From: Methylobacterium bullatum
GTDB lineage: Bacteria; Pseudomonadota; Alphaproteobacteria; Rhizobiales; Beijerinckiaceae
Length of the DNA: 64,000 nt
Assembly (NCBI GenBank): GCA_902712845.1
Contig: LR743504.1
Location: 594,001-658,000 of the forward strand
Direction: 5' to 3'
In this document: piece by piece, positions 35,088-43,539 of the stretch
How positions within the stretch are numbered: position 1 is the first letter of the stretch
How the letters are laid out: each line of letters opens with the position of its first letter
Position numbers and translations under genes: made by a program
The notes under the pieces: generated by a model
The model's input: only the letters and a program-made list of their open reading frames with translations
What the model was told of the DNA's origin: nothing
Database searches by the model: none

Positions 35088-37436
35088 GTGCATCAGCTTT
35101 CGCTCAATCATCGCGGCCAAGCCGCGGTATCGTCCGTTCGCGGGCATGTCATCCTTGCTATGCTGTCGAGCGTCGCCGTCCTGGCCGTTCTGTCGAAACC
35201 AGTCATGGCGCAGGTCTCGGCGCAGGGCGCGGACCACGCGGTGACCCTCGATACCTTGTCGGTCGATGGTGTCGGTGGACGTCCCAGCGCATCGGGGGCG
35301 GATGCCGGCGGACCGGTGGGTCCAGTGCGCGGCTATACTGCCACGCGAAGCGTCGTCGGCACCAAGACCGACACGCCTATTCTCGAAACCGCTCAGTCGA
35401 TTTCCGTCATTTCCCGCAAGCAGATCGAAGATCAGAACGCCCTCACCGTCAACCAGGCCCTGCGCTACACGCCGAGCGTGACCACCGAGCAGCGCGGCGG
35501 CTCCGGCTCGACCCGCCTGGAGCAGTTCCTCATCCGCGGCTTCCAGGCCCCGCTCTTCCTCGACGGCATGCGGCTGCCCGGCAACCGTGACGCCGGCCCC
35601 TCCGTCGATCCGTTCCGGCTGGAGCGCGTCGACATCATCAAGGGGCCGGCCTCGGTCCTCTACGGACAGGCGGGGCCGGGCGGCATCGTCAACCTCGTGA
35701 GCAAGGTTCCGTCCTTCGTCCGCCACGGCGAAATCTTCATCCAGGGCGGCGATTACAACACTGTGCGCGGCGGCGTGGATGTCGGCGGTCCCATCGAGGG
35801 CCACAGCATCCTCGCGGACCAGTTCGCCTACCGCATCATCGCCGCGGGCTGGAACGCCGACGGCCCGGCCAAGACCACCTCCATCGAGCGCAGCTTCATC
35901 AACCCAAGCGTGACGTGGCGCCCGTCCGCCGACACGTCGCTGACGGTCATCGGCCTGTACCAGCGCGACCCTTATTCTGGCTATTACGGTGCCCTGCCCG
36001 CCAAGGGCACGCTGTTCCCCTCGAATTTCGGCGTCGCCCACGGACCGCTCGGCCGCCTGCCGCGCAACTTCTATGACGGCGACCCGAACATCGAGCGCTC
36101 GGATCGGACGCAGGCCTCGGCGACCTATATCTTCGATCACCGGTTCGACGAGGGAATCCGCGTCCACTCGTCGGGACGCTTCCTGCGCACCCTCGGCGAT
36201 TACCGCAGCCTCTACGACTCAACCAAAAACAATCTCGGCTGGGGCGGCCGGTTCCTGAACCGTTCCATGGGCGGCACGAACGTGGCGATCGATGCCTTCA
36301 CCAACGATAATAATCTCGTGGCCAATTTCGACACCGGCCCGATCGCCCATACCGTCCTCGTCGGCCTCGATCACCAGACGCTCTATACGAAGACCTACGG
36401 CACGCCGTTCGTAGACGCTCCCTCGCTCGACCTTCTCAATCCGGTCTACGGTGTTGAGGCTTCCTTCCCGGCTTTCTCGGGCCACACCGACATCACGTCA
36501 CAGCAGACCGGGATCTATTTCCAGGACCAACTCAAGATCGACCGGCTGACGCTTACCCTCGGCGGACGTTACGACTGGGCGAGCCAGACCGGTCCCACCC
36601 GTGACCTGGCAGGCAAGGTCGTCAGCAGCCAGGACGCGCCGAGTGAAGCCTTCACGGGTCGGGCGAGCCTGCTATACCTCTTCGATAGCGGCATCGCCCC
36701 CTATGTGAGCTATTCGGAGGCTTTCGAGCCACTGGTATCGGGACAGATCTATAACGGCAATCCGACCTTCGGCCGCCTGCCCGACCCGATCACGAGTCGG
36801 CAGTTCGAGGCCGGGGTGAAGTATCAGCCCCCAGGAACCGACATCCTGCTCACGGCGGCTGCCTTCGACATCAAGCGCCAGAACTCCCTCTCACCCGACC
36901 CCGTGCCAGGCAGACAGACCTTCTCGGTACAGACCGGCGAAGTGAGCGTTCAGGGCGTCGAGTTCGAGGCGCGGGCCAACGTCACCGAGAACCTCACCGT
37001 CATCGGCGGCTTCTCCCTGATTGATGCCATCAATTCGGCCGGGACCAGCAAGACGCTGAATGAAACCACCGGGCAAAATGTGGAGCTTCTCGGCCTGCGC
37101 CCGATCCAGGTACCGGACACCACGATCTCGCTCTTCGGCAACTATCAGGTCCGCACGGGACTGTTCGCCGGGCTCGGCTTCGGTGGCGGCTTCCGCTATC
37201 TCGGGGGCTCACAGGGCGACGCCGCCAACAGCTTCAAGGTGCCGGCGAACCTCGTCGTCGACGCCGTCGCCTCCTACGACTTCAGCTACCTGTCGCCGAC
37301 CCTGAAGGGTGTGCAGTTGCAGGTCAACGCCCAGAACCTGCTCGACGAGACCTACGTGCAATCCTGCGCCTTCCAGGCCTGGTGCTGGTACGGCGCACCG
37401 CGCACCGTGCTCGCGACGCTCCGGTATCGCTGGTAG
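35088..37436 (+). CDS. TonB-dependent siderophore receptor (1)
   Basis: About 782 residues from a GTG at 35088; the exact start is uncertain (ATG 35160 would leave a minimal signal sequence). A hydrophobic export segment (MLSSVAVLAVLSKPVMAQ) precedes the plug domain, with the TonB-box-like region DHAVTLDTLSVDG, then TDTPILETAQSISVISRKQI, RLEQFLIRGFQAPLFLDGM and GPASVLYGQAGPGGIVN. The 22-strand barrel follows and ends in aromatic YRW. This is the TonB-siderophore-receptor subfamily. It is followed 125 bp later by a PepSY membrane protein, a common siderophore-reductase partner, supporting iron uptake. Confidence 0.88.
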   Translation: MHQLSLNHRGQAAVSSVRGHVILAMLSSVAVLAVLSKPVMAQVSAQGADHAVTLDTLSVDGVGGRPSASGADAGGPVGPVRGYTATRSVVGTKTDTPILETAQSISVISRKQIEDQNALTVNQALRYTPSVTTEQRGGSGSTRLEQFLIRGFQAPLFLDGMRLPGNRDAGPSVDPFRLERVDIIKGPASVLYGQAGPGGIVNLVSKVPSFVRHGEIFIQGGDYNTVRGGVDVGGPIEGHSILADQFAYRIIAAGWNADGPAKTTSIERSFINPSVTWRPSADTSLTVIGLYQRDPYSGYYGALPAKGTLFPSNFGVAHGPLGRLPRNFYDGDPNIERSDRTQASATYIFDHRFDEGIRVHSSGRFLRTLGDYRSLYDSTKNNLGWGGRFLNRSMGGTNVAIDAFTNDNNLVANFDTGPIAHTVLVGLDHQTLYTKTYGTPFVDAPSLDLLNPVYGVEASFPAFSGHTDITSQQTGIYFQDQLKIDRLTLTLGGRYDWASQTGPTRDLAGKVVSSQDAPSEAFTGRASLLYLFDSGIAPYVSYSEAFEPLVSGQIYNGNPTFGRLPDPITSRQFEAGVKYQPPGTDILLTAAAFDIKRQNSLSPDPVPGRQTFSVQTGEVSVQGVEFEARANVTENLTVIGGFSLIDAINSAGTSKTLNETTGQNVELLGLRPIQVPDTTISLFGNYQVRTGLFAGLGFGGGFRYLGGSQGDAANSFKVPANLVVDAVASYDFSYLSPTLKGVQLQVNAQNLLDETYVQSCAFQAWCWYGAPRTVLATLRYRW

Positions 37437-37561
37437 ATCATGGCCTCGCGACGGGCCGCATCCGGAGGGCGGGACGTGCGCGCGGCACGCCCTTCGGCCT
37501 TGCACCCGGCCGCGCCTCGGCCGAGACCGCTGGACAACGACATGCCTGGAGGATGTGCGGC

Positions 37562-39121
37562 ATGAAGAACGGCCTTCGCCAATCCATGGCCTGGCTGCAC
37601 GCTTGGTCCGGCCTCGTGGTCGGCTGGGTGCTGTTCGCCGTCTTCGTCACCGGGACGGCGAGTTACTACCGCGCCAACATCACGGCCTGGATGCAGCCGG
37701 AACTGCGCCGGGAAGCGGCGGGGAGCGCCCTCGACCTGCCCCGCGCGGCCGAGATCGGGATCGCCCATCTCCAGGCGCACGCCATGGGCGCGCGGTCCTG
37801 GTCCATCGGCCTGCCGCAGCCGGACCGGCCAATCATCGACCTGTTCTGGCGGACGAAGCCGGGAGCGCCACCCAACATCGTCCAACTCGACGGGCACACG
37901 GGCGAGCCGGCCTCCTTCCGGAAGACCAAGGGCGGCGACTTCCTCTATCGCTTCCATTTCGAGCTGCACATGCCGCCGCTCTGGGGGCGCTGGATCGTCG
38001 GCATCTGCGCGATGATCATGCTGGTGGCGCTCATCAGCGGCATCGTCACCCATCGCCGGATCTTCGCCGATTTCTTCACCCTGCGCCGGGACAAGTCGGC
38101 CCAGCGCGGCTGGCTCGACGCGCACAACGTCACCGGCGTGCTGGCGCTGCCCTACCATCTGATGATCACCTATACGGGCATCGTCACCCTGGCGATGATG
38201 TACATGCCCTGGGGCGTCACCGCCGCGTATAAGGGCGATGCGCCGCGCTTCTACGCCGAGACCGCTCAGATCACGACGCAGCGCCCGCCTCTGGGCCAAC
38301 CCGGTACCCTGGCACCCATTGCCCCGATGGTTGCCCGCGCCGTGGCGACGATCCACGAGCCGCTGGAGCGCCTGTCCATCGTCAATCCGGGCGATGCCGG
38401 GGCCACCGTGATCGCCATTTTCGAGGAGCCGCACGGGCTCGCCCACCAGCATCCGCAGATCGCCTTCGACGGCACCACCGGCGAGATCGTCGAGATCCTG
38501 CAGGGCGGGCTGAAACCGGCGGCCAAGACCTTCACCACCATGGTCGGCCTGCACGAGGCCCATTTCGCCGGGCCGGCCCTGCGCGTCCTGTTCTTCCTCT
38601 GCGGCCTGATGGGATGCGTCATGGTGGCGAGTGGGCTGATCCTGTGGTCCGTCGCCCGGCTGCCGAAACCCGGCGAGACCGCGTTCCTAGGCCTTCGCGT
38701 GGTGCAGGCCCTCAACATCGGCACCGTCATCGGCCTGCCGGCCGGGATCGCGGTGTATTTCCTCGCCAACCGGATCCTCCCTCCGGGCCTCACCGGCCGC
38801 CTCGACTGGGAGGTCCGGGCCTTCTTCGCGGCCTGGATCGTGATGAGCGTGGTTCCGCTGTTCCGGCCTCACCGGGCCGCATGGCGGGAGATGGCCCTCG
38901 TCACCGCTGCCCTTTTCCTCGCCGTGGCTTTGGCGGATCTCGCCGCCGCCGCCGCGCCCGGCCCAAGCGCCCTGCTGCGGCACGACCCGCGCTTCCTCTG
39001 GTTCGACGCCGCCATGATCGCCCTGGCGGGGTTGTTCGCCCTCGTTGCCCGCAAGGTGGCGCGGTTCCAGACCCGCACGCGCGCGAAATCCGCCCCCGTC
39101 GGCGCGCCGAGGACCGCCTGA
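37562..39121 (+). CDS. PepSY-associated TM protein (putative siderophore-iron reductase)
   Basis: 519 residues from ATG 37562 with GGAGG nine bases upstream. The N-terminus (LRQSMAWLHAWSGLVVGWVLFAVFVTGTASYY) is the classic PepSY_TM start with conserved His and Trp. A PepSY-containing periplasmic region and further membrane helices follow: WIVGICAMIMLVALISGIVTHRR, LRVLFFLCGLMGCVMVASG and several C-terminal helices. Conserved His residues in the helices could bind haem. Relatives beside siderophore receptors reduce imported ferric siderophores at the inner membrane. A role with the upstream TonB receptor is inferred from adjacency. Confidence 0.85.
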   Translation: MKNGLRQSMAWLHAWSGLVVGWVLFAVFVTGTASYYRANITAWMQPELRREAAGSALDLPRAAEIGIAHLQAHAMGARSWSIGLPQPDRPIIDLFWRTKPGAPPNIVQLDGHTGEPASFRKTKGGDFLYRFHFELHMPPLWGRWIVGICAMIMLVALISGIVTHRRIFADFFTLRRDKSAQRGWLDAHNVTGVLALPYHLMITYTGIVTLAMMYMPWGVTAAYKGDAPRFYAETAQITTQRPPLGQPGTLAPIAPMVARAVATIHEPLERLSIVNPGDAGATVIAIFEEPHGLAHQHPQIAFDGTTGEIVEILQGGLKPAAKTFTTMVGLHEAHFAGPALRVLFFLCGLMGCVMVASGLILWSVARLPKPGETAFLGLRVVQALNIGTVIGLPAGIAVYFLANRILPPGLTGRLDWEVRAFFAAWIVMSVVPLFRPHRAAWREMALVTAALFLAVALADLAAAAAPGPSALLRHDPRFLWFDAAMIALAGLFALVARKVARFQTRTRAKSAPVGAPRTA

Positions 39122-39236
39122 AACCGGATAAGCAAAAGCGGGAGCAAGAACCGGGATGCGATCCCCGTCCCTGCGGGCTACGGGATTCGCACACCTGTTC
39201 GGCAGGTGTTCGATTTATCCAAGAGGGATCGGCATG

Positions 39237-39281
39237 AGGCGCGACGGACTCCCTCTCCTGGAAGGAGAGGGCTGGGGTGAG
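39237..39281. repeat. REP family A half-element abutting the IS110 element
   Basis: 45 bp starting AGGCGCGACGG and containing CTCTCCTGGAAGGAGAG, ending GGGGTGAG. It is identical over 45 bp to 40435-40479. The other half of the palindrome is missing here; the IS sequence begins directly after GGTGAG. Confidence 0.8.
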
Positions 39282-39296
39282 CGACTGTCTGTCAGG

Positions 39297-40235
39297 TCAA
39301 GAGGCCAGAGCGAGGTCCTTGCGGATATCGCGGGCTTTGGCGTTGAGGCGCACGAGGAGCTTGTGGGCGAGGGCGACGCGGACGAGCTTTTTGGGCTTTC
39401 CGGCTTGGCTCAACCGCTGGCGGAACGCGGCGAAGTCGGGATCGTATCGGCGCACGATCTCGGCGACGACGAACAGGACGGCCCGAACCCCGGCGCGTCC
39501 GCCGCGCACGGGGCGCTTGCCGGCGCGGCGTCCGCTGTCGTGGGCGATGGGCGCCAGGCCGGCGAGCTTGGCGACAGCCTTGTTGGACAGGGTTCCGATC
39601 TCGGGCATCTCGGCCATCAGATGGGCGACCGTACGGTCGGCCACGCCCTTGATCGTGCGGAAGCATCGGTCGAGGGCCGTCCAGACGGGATCCCGCGCGA
39701 TGGCCTGGGCGATGTGGGCTTCCAGCGCCCGGATCTGCGCCGTGATGGCCGCCAGGACGGGGGTGAAGGAGGCGAGCACCTCCGGCTCGGTGACGAGGCG
39801 GGCCTGGTTGGCCTGCCCGACCTTCAGCGCCGTGAGTTGGCGCAGGCGCACCACCAGGGCGGTGAGCCGGACCTGGGTCGCCGTGGCCGGCGGGGTCGGA
39901 CGCAGGCCTTTGGTCGCGGCGTACCAGGCGATCATCCCGCAATCGATCCGGTCGGTCTTCTCCAGCACACCCATGCCGTCGGCGAAACGGCGCACGGCGC
40001 GCGGGTTGACGACCGTGGCCGGGACGCCTTCGGCCCAGAGCGCGCCGAAGACCGCGCGTTCGTACCCGCCGGTGGCCTCCATGGCCACCAGATCGACCCG
40101 GTGCTCCCGACAGAACGCCGCCAGATCGGCGCGGCCCTCCGGGGTGTTGGCCATCTGCCGCCAGGCGCCATCGCGGCCGATGCGGACATCCAGCGTGTCG
40201 GCGCCGATATCCACTCCACAGACGATGTGTGTCAC
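39297..40235 (-). CDS. IS110 family transposase (DEDD recombinase)
   Basis: 312 residues from a GTG at 40235 with AAGGCAGG upstream. The N-terminal RuvC-like DEDD domain has CGVDIGADTLDV (first Asp about residue 9), LVAMEATGGYERAV (Glu) and KTDRIDCGMIAWYA (the last Asp pair). The C-terminal Tnp_20 domain shows IKGVADRTVAHLMAEMPEIG, KLAGLAPIAHDSGR and KRPVRGGRAGVRAVLFVVA with the serine-bearing region expected of the family. The gene looks intact and is probably active. Its recombination specificity would be set by a bridge RNA from the flanking noncoding end. Confidence 0.93.
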   Translation of the reverse strand: MTHIVCGVDIGADTLDVRIGRDGAWRQMANTPEGRADLAAFCREHRVDLVAMEATGGYERAVFGALWAEGVPATVVNPRAVRRFADGMGVLEKTDRIDCGMIAWYAATKGLRPTPPATATQVRLTALVVRLRQLTALKVGQANQARLVTEPEVLASFTPVLAAITAQIRALEAHIAQAIARDPVWTALDRCFRTIKGVADRTVAHLMAEMPEIGTLSNKAVAKLAGLAPIAHDSGRRAGKRPVRGGRAGVRAVLFVVAEIVRRYDPDFAAFRQRLSQAGKPKKLVRVALAHKLLVRLNAKARDIRKDLALAS

Positions 40236-40434
40236 GGTAACCTGCCTTGTCCATGCGACGGGCCGTCGAGCGACTGTCCGGTCGTGCGTGACGAAGCGGC
40301 CCAAGGTCCCAAAGCTCACCCACGGTTGTGGCCAGAGGTGTGGCGGGCGCCGCGGACCGCGCGCCGGGTGGGGCGGCCACCTCACTCGGCGCACCCTCGA
40401 ATGGACACCACCCGGGGACGCCTTTCCAGATACA
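40236..40434 (-). ncRNA. candidate IS110 bridge-RNA region
   Basis: The 199-bp noncoding segment upstream of the transposase gene is where IS110-group elements encode the structured bridge RNA with target- and donor-binding loops. It has strong local pairing potential (for example TGGGGCGGCCACC and GCGGACCGCGCGCC). I infer the RNA from element architecture; loops were not resolved by hand. Confidence 0.4.
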
Positions 40435-40541
40435 AGGCGCGACGGACTCCCTCTCCTGGAAGGAGAGGGCTGGGGTGAGGTGTTGTCCATCTCCGGAAAG
40501 CTCACGCACCTCACCCTGTCCCTCTCCTTCAAGGAGAGGGG
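40435..40541. repeat. REP-like palindromic element, family A (complete copy)
   Basis: About 107 bp: CCCTCTCCTGGAAGGAGAG...GGGGTGAGGTG at one end and CACCTCACCCTGTCCCTCTCC...GGAGAGGG at the other. The first 45 bp duplicate 39237-39281 across the IS element. A third copy lies at 50733-50838. Confidence 0.85.
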
Positions 40542-40650
40542 ACCCGCGGTGCCTGCGAGATGTATGAACATCGTAGCCCTGCGGGCCAGGATGGGGACGG
40601 GAGACGGCGCCCGATCCGCGCCGGCTTCGCCCGATCAGGAGGTCGCCCCC

Positions 40651-41745
40651 GTGTCCGTCTGTGAATCCACGTCCTCCCCGGAGGCCCTGTCCGTGTCCGA
40701 GGCCGGCGATGCGGGGAGATGGGCCGCCCTCGCCTCCCGCGACGAAGCCGCCGATGGACGCTTCGTCTATGCGGTGCGCACCACGGAAATCTATTGCCGG
40801 CCGAGTTGCGCGGCCCGCCCGGCGCGGCGCGAGAATGTGAGCTTCCATGCCACCTGCGCCGAGGCGGAGGCGGCCGGCTTTCGCGCTTGCCGGCGCTGCC
40901 GGCCCAACGAGCCGAGCCTCGCCGCGCGCCGGAAGGAGGCCGTCGCTCGCGCCTGCCGCCTCATCGACGAATCCGAGACGGCGCCGGACCTCGGCGCCCT
41001 GGCGGAGGCGGCCGGTCTCAGCCCGTTCCATTTCCACCGGGTGTTCAAGGCGGTCACCGGCGTGACGCCGAAGGCCTATGCGGCGGCGCGGCGCGCGGAT
41101 TCCCTCGCCTCGGGCTTGAGCCAGGCCGGATCGGTGACGCAGGCGATCTACGAGGCCGGTTACGCCTCGCCGAGCCGCTTCTATGCGGACGCGGCGGACC
41201 GCCTCGGCATGGCTCCGAACGTCTACCGCCGGGGCGGCGACGGCGTCGCGATCCGGTTCGGCATCGGCCAATGCGCCCTCGGCGCCATCCTGGTCGCGGC
41301 AACAGCCAAGGGACTCTGCGCCATCCTGCTCGGAGACGATCCCGACATCCTCGTCCGCGACCTCCAGGACCGTTTCCCGAAGGCCGAACTCTCTGGCGGC
41401 GACCCGGCCTTCGAGGCGTGGATGGCGCAGGTGGTGGGGTTCGTGGCCTGCCCCTCAGGCAGTCTCGACCTGCCGCTCGATATCGGCGGCACCGTCTTCC
41501 AGCAGCGGGTCTGGGACGCCCTGCGCAAGATCCCCATCGGCACCACCGCGACCTATGCGGAGATCGCCCGCGCCATCGGCGCGCCGGCGGCGACCCGTGC
41601 CGTGGCGCGGGCCTGCGGCGCCAATCCCATCGCCGTGGCGATACCCTGCCACCGGGTGGTCCGTTCGGACGGGTCGCTCTCCGGCTACCGCTGGGGCATC
41701 GCGCGCAAGCGCGACCTCCTCACCCGCGAGGGCGCCGCCCCCTGA
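40651..41745 (+). CDS. ada: bifunctional DNA alkylation regulator / methyltransferase Ada
   Basis: 364 residues from a GTG at 40651, selected for its AGGAGG site eight bases upstream. The N-terminal Ada_Zn domain has the four zinc cysteines in TTEIYCRPSCAARP and FRACRRCRPNEPS; the first accepts methyl groups from phosphotriesters. An AraC-type HTH follows (LAEAAGLSPFHFHRVFKAVTG), then the O6-alkylguanine methyltransferase domain with the active-site IPCHRVVRSDGSLSGYRWG. It both repairs DNA and activates the adaptive response, relevant to one-carbon metabolism. Length matches E. coli Ada. It lies just beyond the IS110 and REP. Confidence 0.94.
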   Translation: MSVCESTSSPEALSVSEAGDAGRWAALASRDEAADGRFVYAVRTTEIYCRPSCAARPARRENVSFHATCAEAEAAGFRACRRCRPNEPSLAARRKEAVARACRLIDESETAPDLGALAEAAGLSPFHFHRVFKAVTGVTPKAYAAARRADSLASGLSQAGSVTQAIYEAGYASPSRFYADAADRLGMAPNVYRRGGDGVAIRFGIGQCALGAILVAATAKGLCAILLGDDPDILVRDLQDRFPKAELSGGDPAFEAWMAQVVGFVACPSGSLDLPLDIGGTVFQQRVWDALRKIPIGTTATYAEIARAIGAPAATRAVARACGANPIAVAIPCHRVVRSDGSLSGYRWGIARKRDLLTREGAAP

Positions 41746-41847
41746 CCGCGACATTCGCGCACCGATACCGATGACCGCGCTACCCCATCCGGAGGATGTG
41801 GCGCGGACCGTCCCGTGGCATGACCGCTTCCGGAGAGGGAGAATGCC

Positions 41848-42123
41848 GTGACCACCGCCGCGATGCCGGATTTCTACTGGCTGGGTTTCGAAGCCTACGG
41901 GCGTGGCGAGACCATCGACCGCGCCCCGGGCGGCGAGGACTCCGCCGAGCGGCTGGATTGGATCGACGGTTGGGAGTTCGGCAAGTTCGCCTCCGCCGCC
42001 AGCCCCGATCCCGACGATCTCGACGCCGCCGAGCCGCCGCCGCTTGCCGCAGCGCATCCGTCCGCGCCGCAGGACCGTATGTTTTGTCGAACGATCCCGT
42101 CGGAACGAGCGCGGAGCAGATGA
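41848..42123 (+). CDS. small hypothetical protein, weakly RMF-like
   Basis: 91 residues from GTG 41848, with GAGGGAGA upstream. The centre, FYWLGFEAYGRGETIDRAPGG followed by RLDWIDGWEFGKF, has the spacing of aromatic/Gly residues seen in ribosome-modulation-factor-like proteins (G..AY..G...W..GW), but the resemblance is weak. The acidic, Pro-rich tail may be partly spurious. It is 102 bp downstream of ada. Confidence 0.5.
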   Translation: MTTAAMPDFYWLGFEAYGRGETIDRAPGGEDSAERLDWIDGWEFGKFASAASPDPDDLDAAEPPPLAAAHPSAPQDRMFCRTIPSERARSR

Positions 42124-42227
42124 CGGCCGGCGGGGGGCAGCACAGCCTTTTCCCTTAGCCCCGGCGGCATGAGGAAACGACTTTCGGCCCGGGGAGGGGC
42201 GGCAGCAAGAGCGTTCTCCAATCTCTC

Positions 42228-42243
42228 GTTCTTAAAAAAGAAC
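42228..42243. promoter_or_regulatory. palindromic candidate operator before the organosulfur genes
   Basis: GTTCTT-AAAA-AAGAAC is a perfect 6-bp inverted repeat, flanked by further GTTCTC repeats and followed by TTGACA at 42251-42256. It lies about 120 bp before the first gene of the sulfur cluster. The regulator is unknown. Confidence 0.35.
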
Positions 42244-42359
42244 GTTCTCGTTGACAGGACAGGCTTTCGGCGGGACCATCCCGGCACTCGGCCAGGGCCA
42301 TCGAGCGGGTCTTCCCGTGCGCCCGGCCCTCCGATCCGTCCGAAGAATCCCGCCTCCCC

Positions 42360-43502
42360 ATGATCCTTTCCCCGCCTCTGCGCGACACCGCCGAAGGGCT
42401 CGCCCGGCTTTTCGCCGAACGGGCCGAGGGGCATGACCGCGCCGGCCGATTCGCGCACGACAACATCGCCGACCTCCGGAATGCCGGCCTGCCGGGATTG
42501 ATCGTGCCGCGCCGGCTCGGCGGCGGCGGCGCGGGGCTCGGGGCGGCCGCGATGGTGGTCGGCACTCTGGCGCGGGGCGAGCCGTCCACCGCCCTGGTGG
42601 TCACCATGCACTTCCTCCAGCACGGGCTGATCCATGCGCGGGAACACTGGCCGCGGGCGATCGCCGACCGGCTCGGCCGCGCGGCGGTGGAGGACGGCGC
42701 GCTCATCAACGCCCTGCGGGTGGAGCCCGGGCTCGGGACCCCCGCCAGGGGCGGCCTGCCGGAGACGGTGGCGCGGGCGACGGCCACGGGATGGCGGATC
42801 AGCGGCCGGAAGATCTATTCCACCGGCAGCCCGGCCCTCACCCACGGCCTCGTCTTCGTCCGGACCGACGAGGCGGAGCCGCGCATCGGCAACATCCTCG
42901 TGCCCATGGCCTCGCCGGGGGTGCGGATCGAGGAGACCTGGGACCATCTCGGCCTGCGTGCCAGCGGCAGCCACGATGTGATCTTCGAGGATGTGGAGGT
43001 GCCGGCCGACCATGCGGTGGACCTTCGCCCGCCCGAAGGTTGGCGCAAAGCCGACGCCGACCAGCAGGCCTGGAGCACCACGATGCTGTCGGCCCTCTAT
43101 GACGGCGTCGCCCGCTCTGCGCAGGCCTGGTTCATCGCCTTCGCCAGGGACCGCAAGCCCGGAAGCCTCGGCCAGAGCCTCGCCACCCTGCCGCGTTTCC
43201 AGGATGCCATCGGCGAGAACGAGCGGCTGCTCAGCCTCAATGCCCGCCTGATCCGGAGCGTCGCCGCAGAGGCGGACGGGGGCGCCTGCCCCTCCATCGC
43301 CGAATCCGGGTTCCTCAAGGCCACCGTCACCGAGAACGCGATCCAGGTGGTGCAGCGGGCCGTGGAGCTGGCCGGCAATCCCGGCCTGTCGCGGGCGAAC
43401 CCGCTGGAGCGGCACCTGCGCGACGTCCTGTGCGGGCGCATCCACTGGCCGCAGGCCGATGCGGTCCGCGTCTCCGCCGGGCGCGCCGCCCTCGGGCTTT
43501 GA
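42360..43502 (+). CDS. acyl-CoA-dehydrogenase-like flavin oxidoreductase (SfnB/DszC-type)
   Basis: 380 residues. The acyl-CoA dehydrogenase fold is visible: N-terminal helices (LRDTAEGLARLFAERAEGHD), the loop LRNAGLPGLIVPRRLGGGGAG, a middle beta domain with WRISGRKIYSTGSPALTHGLVFV and DHLGLRASGSHDVIFEDVEVP, and C-terminal helices. Members in sulfur-scavenging clusters are FMNH2-dependent monooxygenases rather than CoA enzymes, attacking dimethylsulfone or aromatic sulfur compounds. Its place before an SsuD-like monooxygenase and sulfonate-binding proteins supports such a role; the substrate is unknown. Confidence 0.8.
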   Translation: MILSPPLRDTAEGLARLFAERAEGHDRAGRFAHDNIADLRNAGLPGLIVPRRLGGGGAGLGAAAMVVGTLARGEPSTALVVTMHFLQHGLIHAREHWPRAIADRLGRAAVEDGALINALRVEPGLGTPARGGLPETVARATATGWRISGRKIYSTGSPALTHGLVFVRTDEAEPRIGNILVPMASPGVRIEETWDHLGLRASGSHDVIFEDVEVPADHAVDLRPPEGWRKADADQQAWSTTMLSALYDGVARSAQAWFIAFARDRKPGSLGQSLATLPRFQDAIGENERLLSLNARLIRSVAAEADGGACPSIAESGFLKATVTENAIQVVQRAVELAGNPGLSRANPLERHLRDVLCGRIHWPQADAVRVSAGRAALGL

Positions 43503-43539
43503 CATCACCGCCCCTTCCGACACGGACAAGGAGATCGCC

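Larger units (their letters stand above)
39282..40434 (-). mobile_element. IS110-family insertion sequence
   Basis: About 1.15 kb bounded by two 45-bp direct copies of a REP half. It contains one transposase gene read on the minus strand and about 200 bp of noncoding DNA on its upstream side, the layout of IS110-group elements, which lack long terminal inverted repeats. The exact ends are inferred from the REP copies and could be off by some bases. Confidence 0.65.

Noticed and set aside
39292-41271. 659-codon minus-strand frame across the IS110 element and ada
   Set aside because: Runs antisense to ada and out of frame through the transposase gene; the true transposase frame and ada explain the region.
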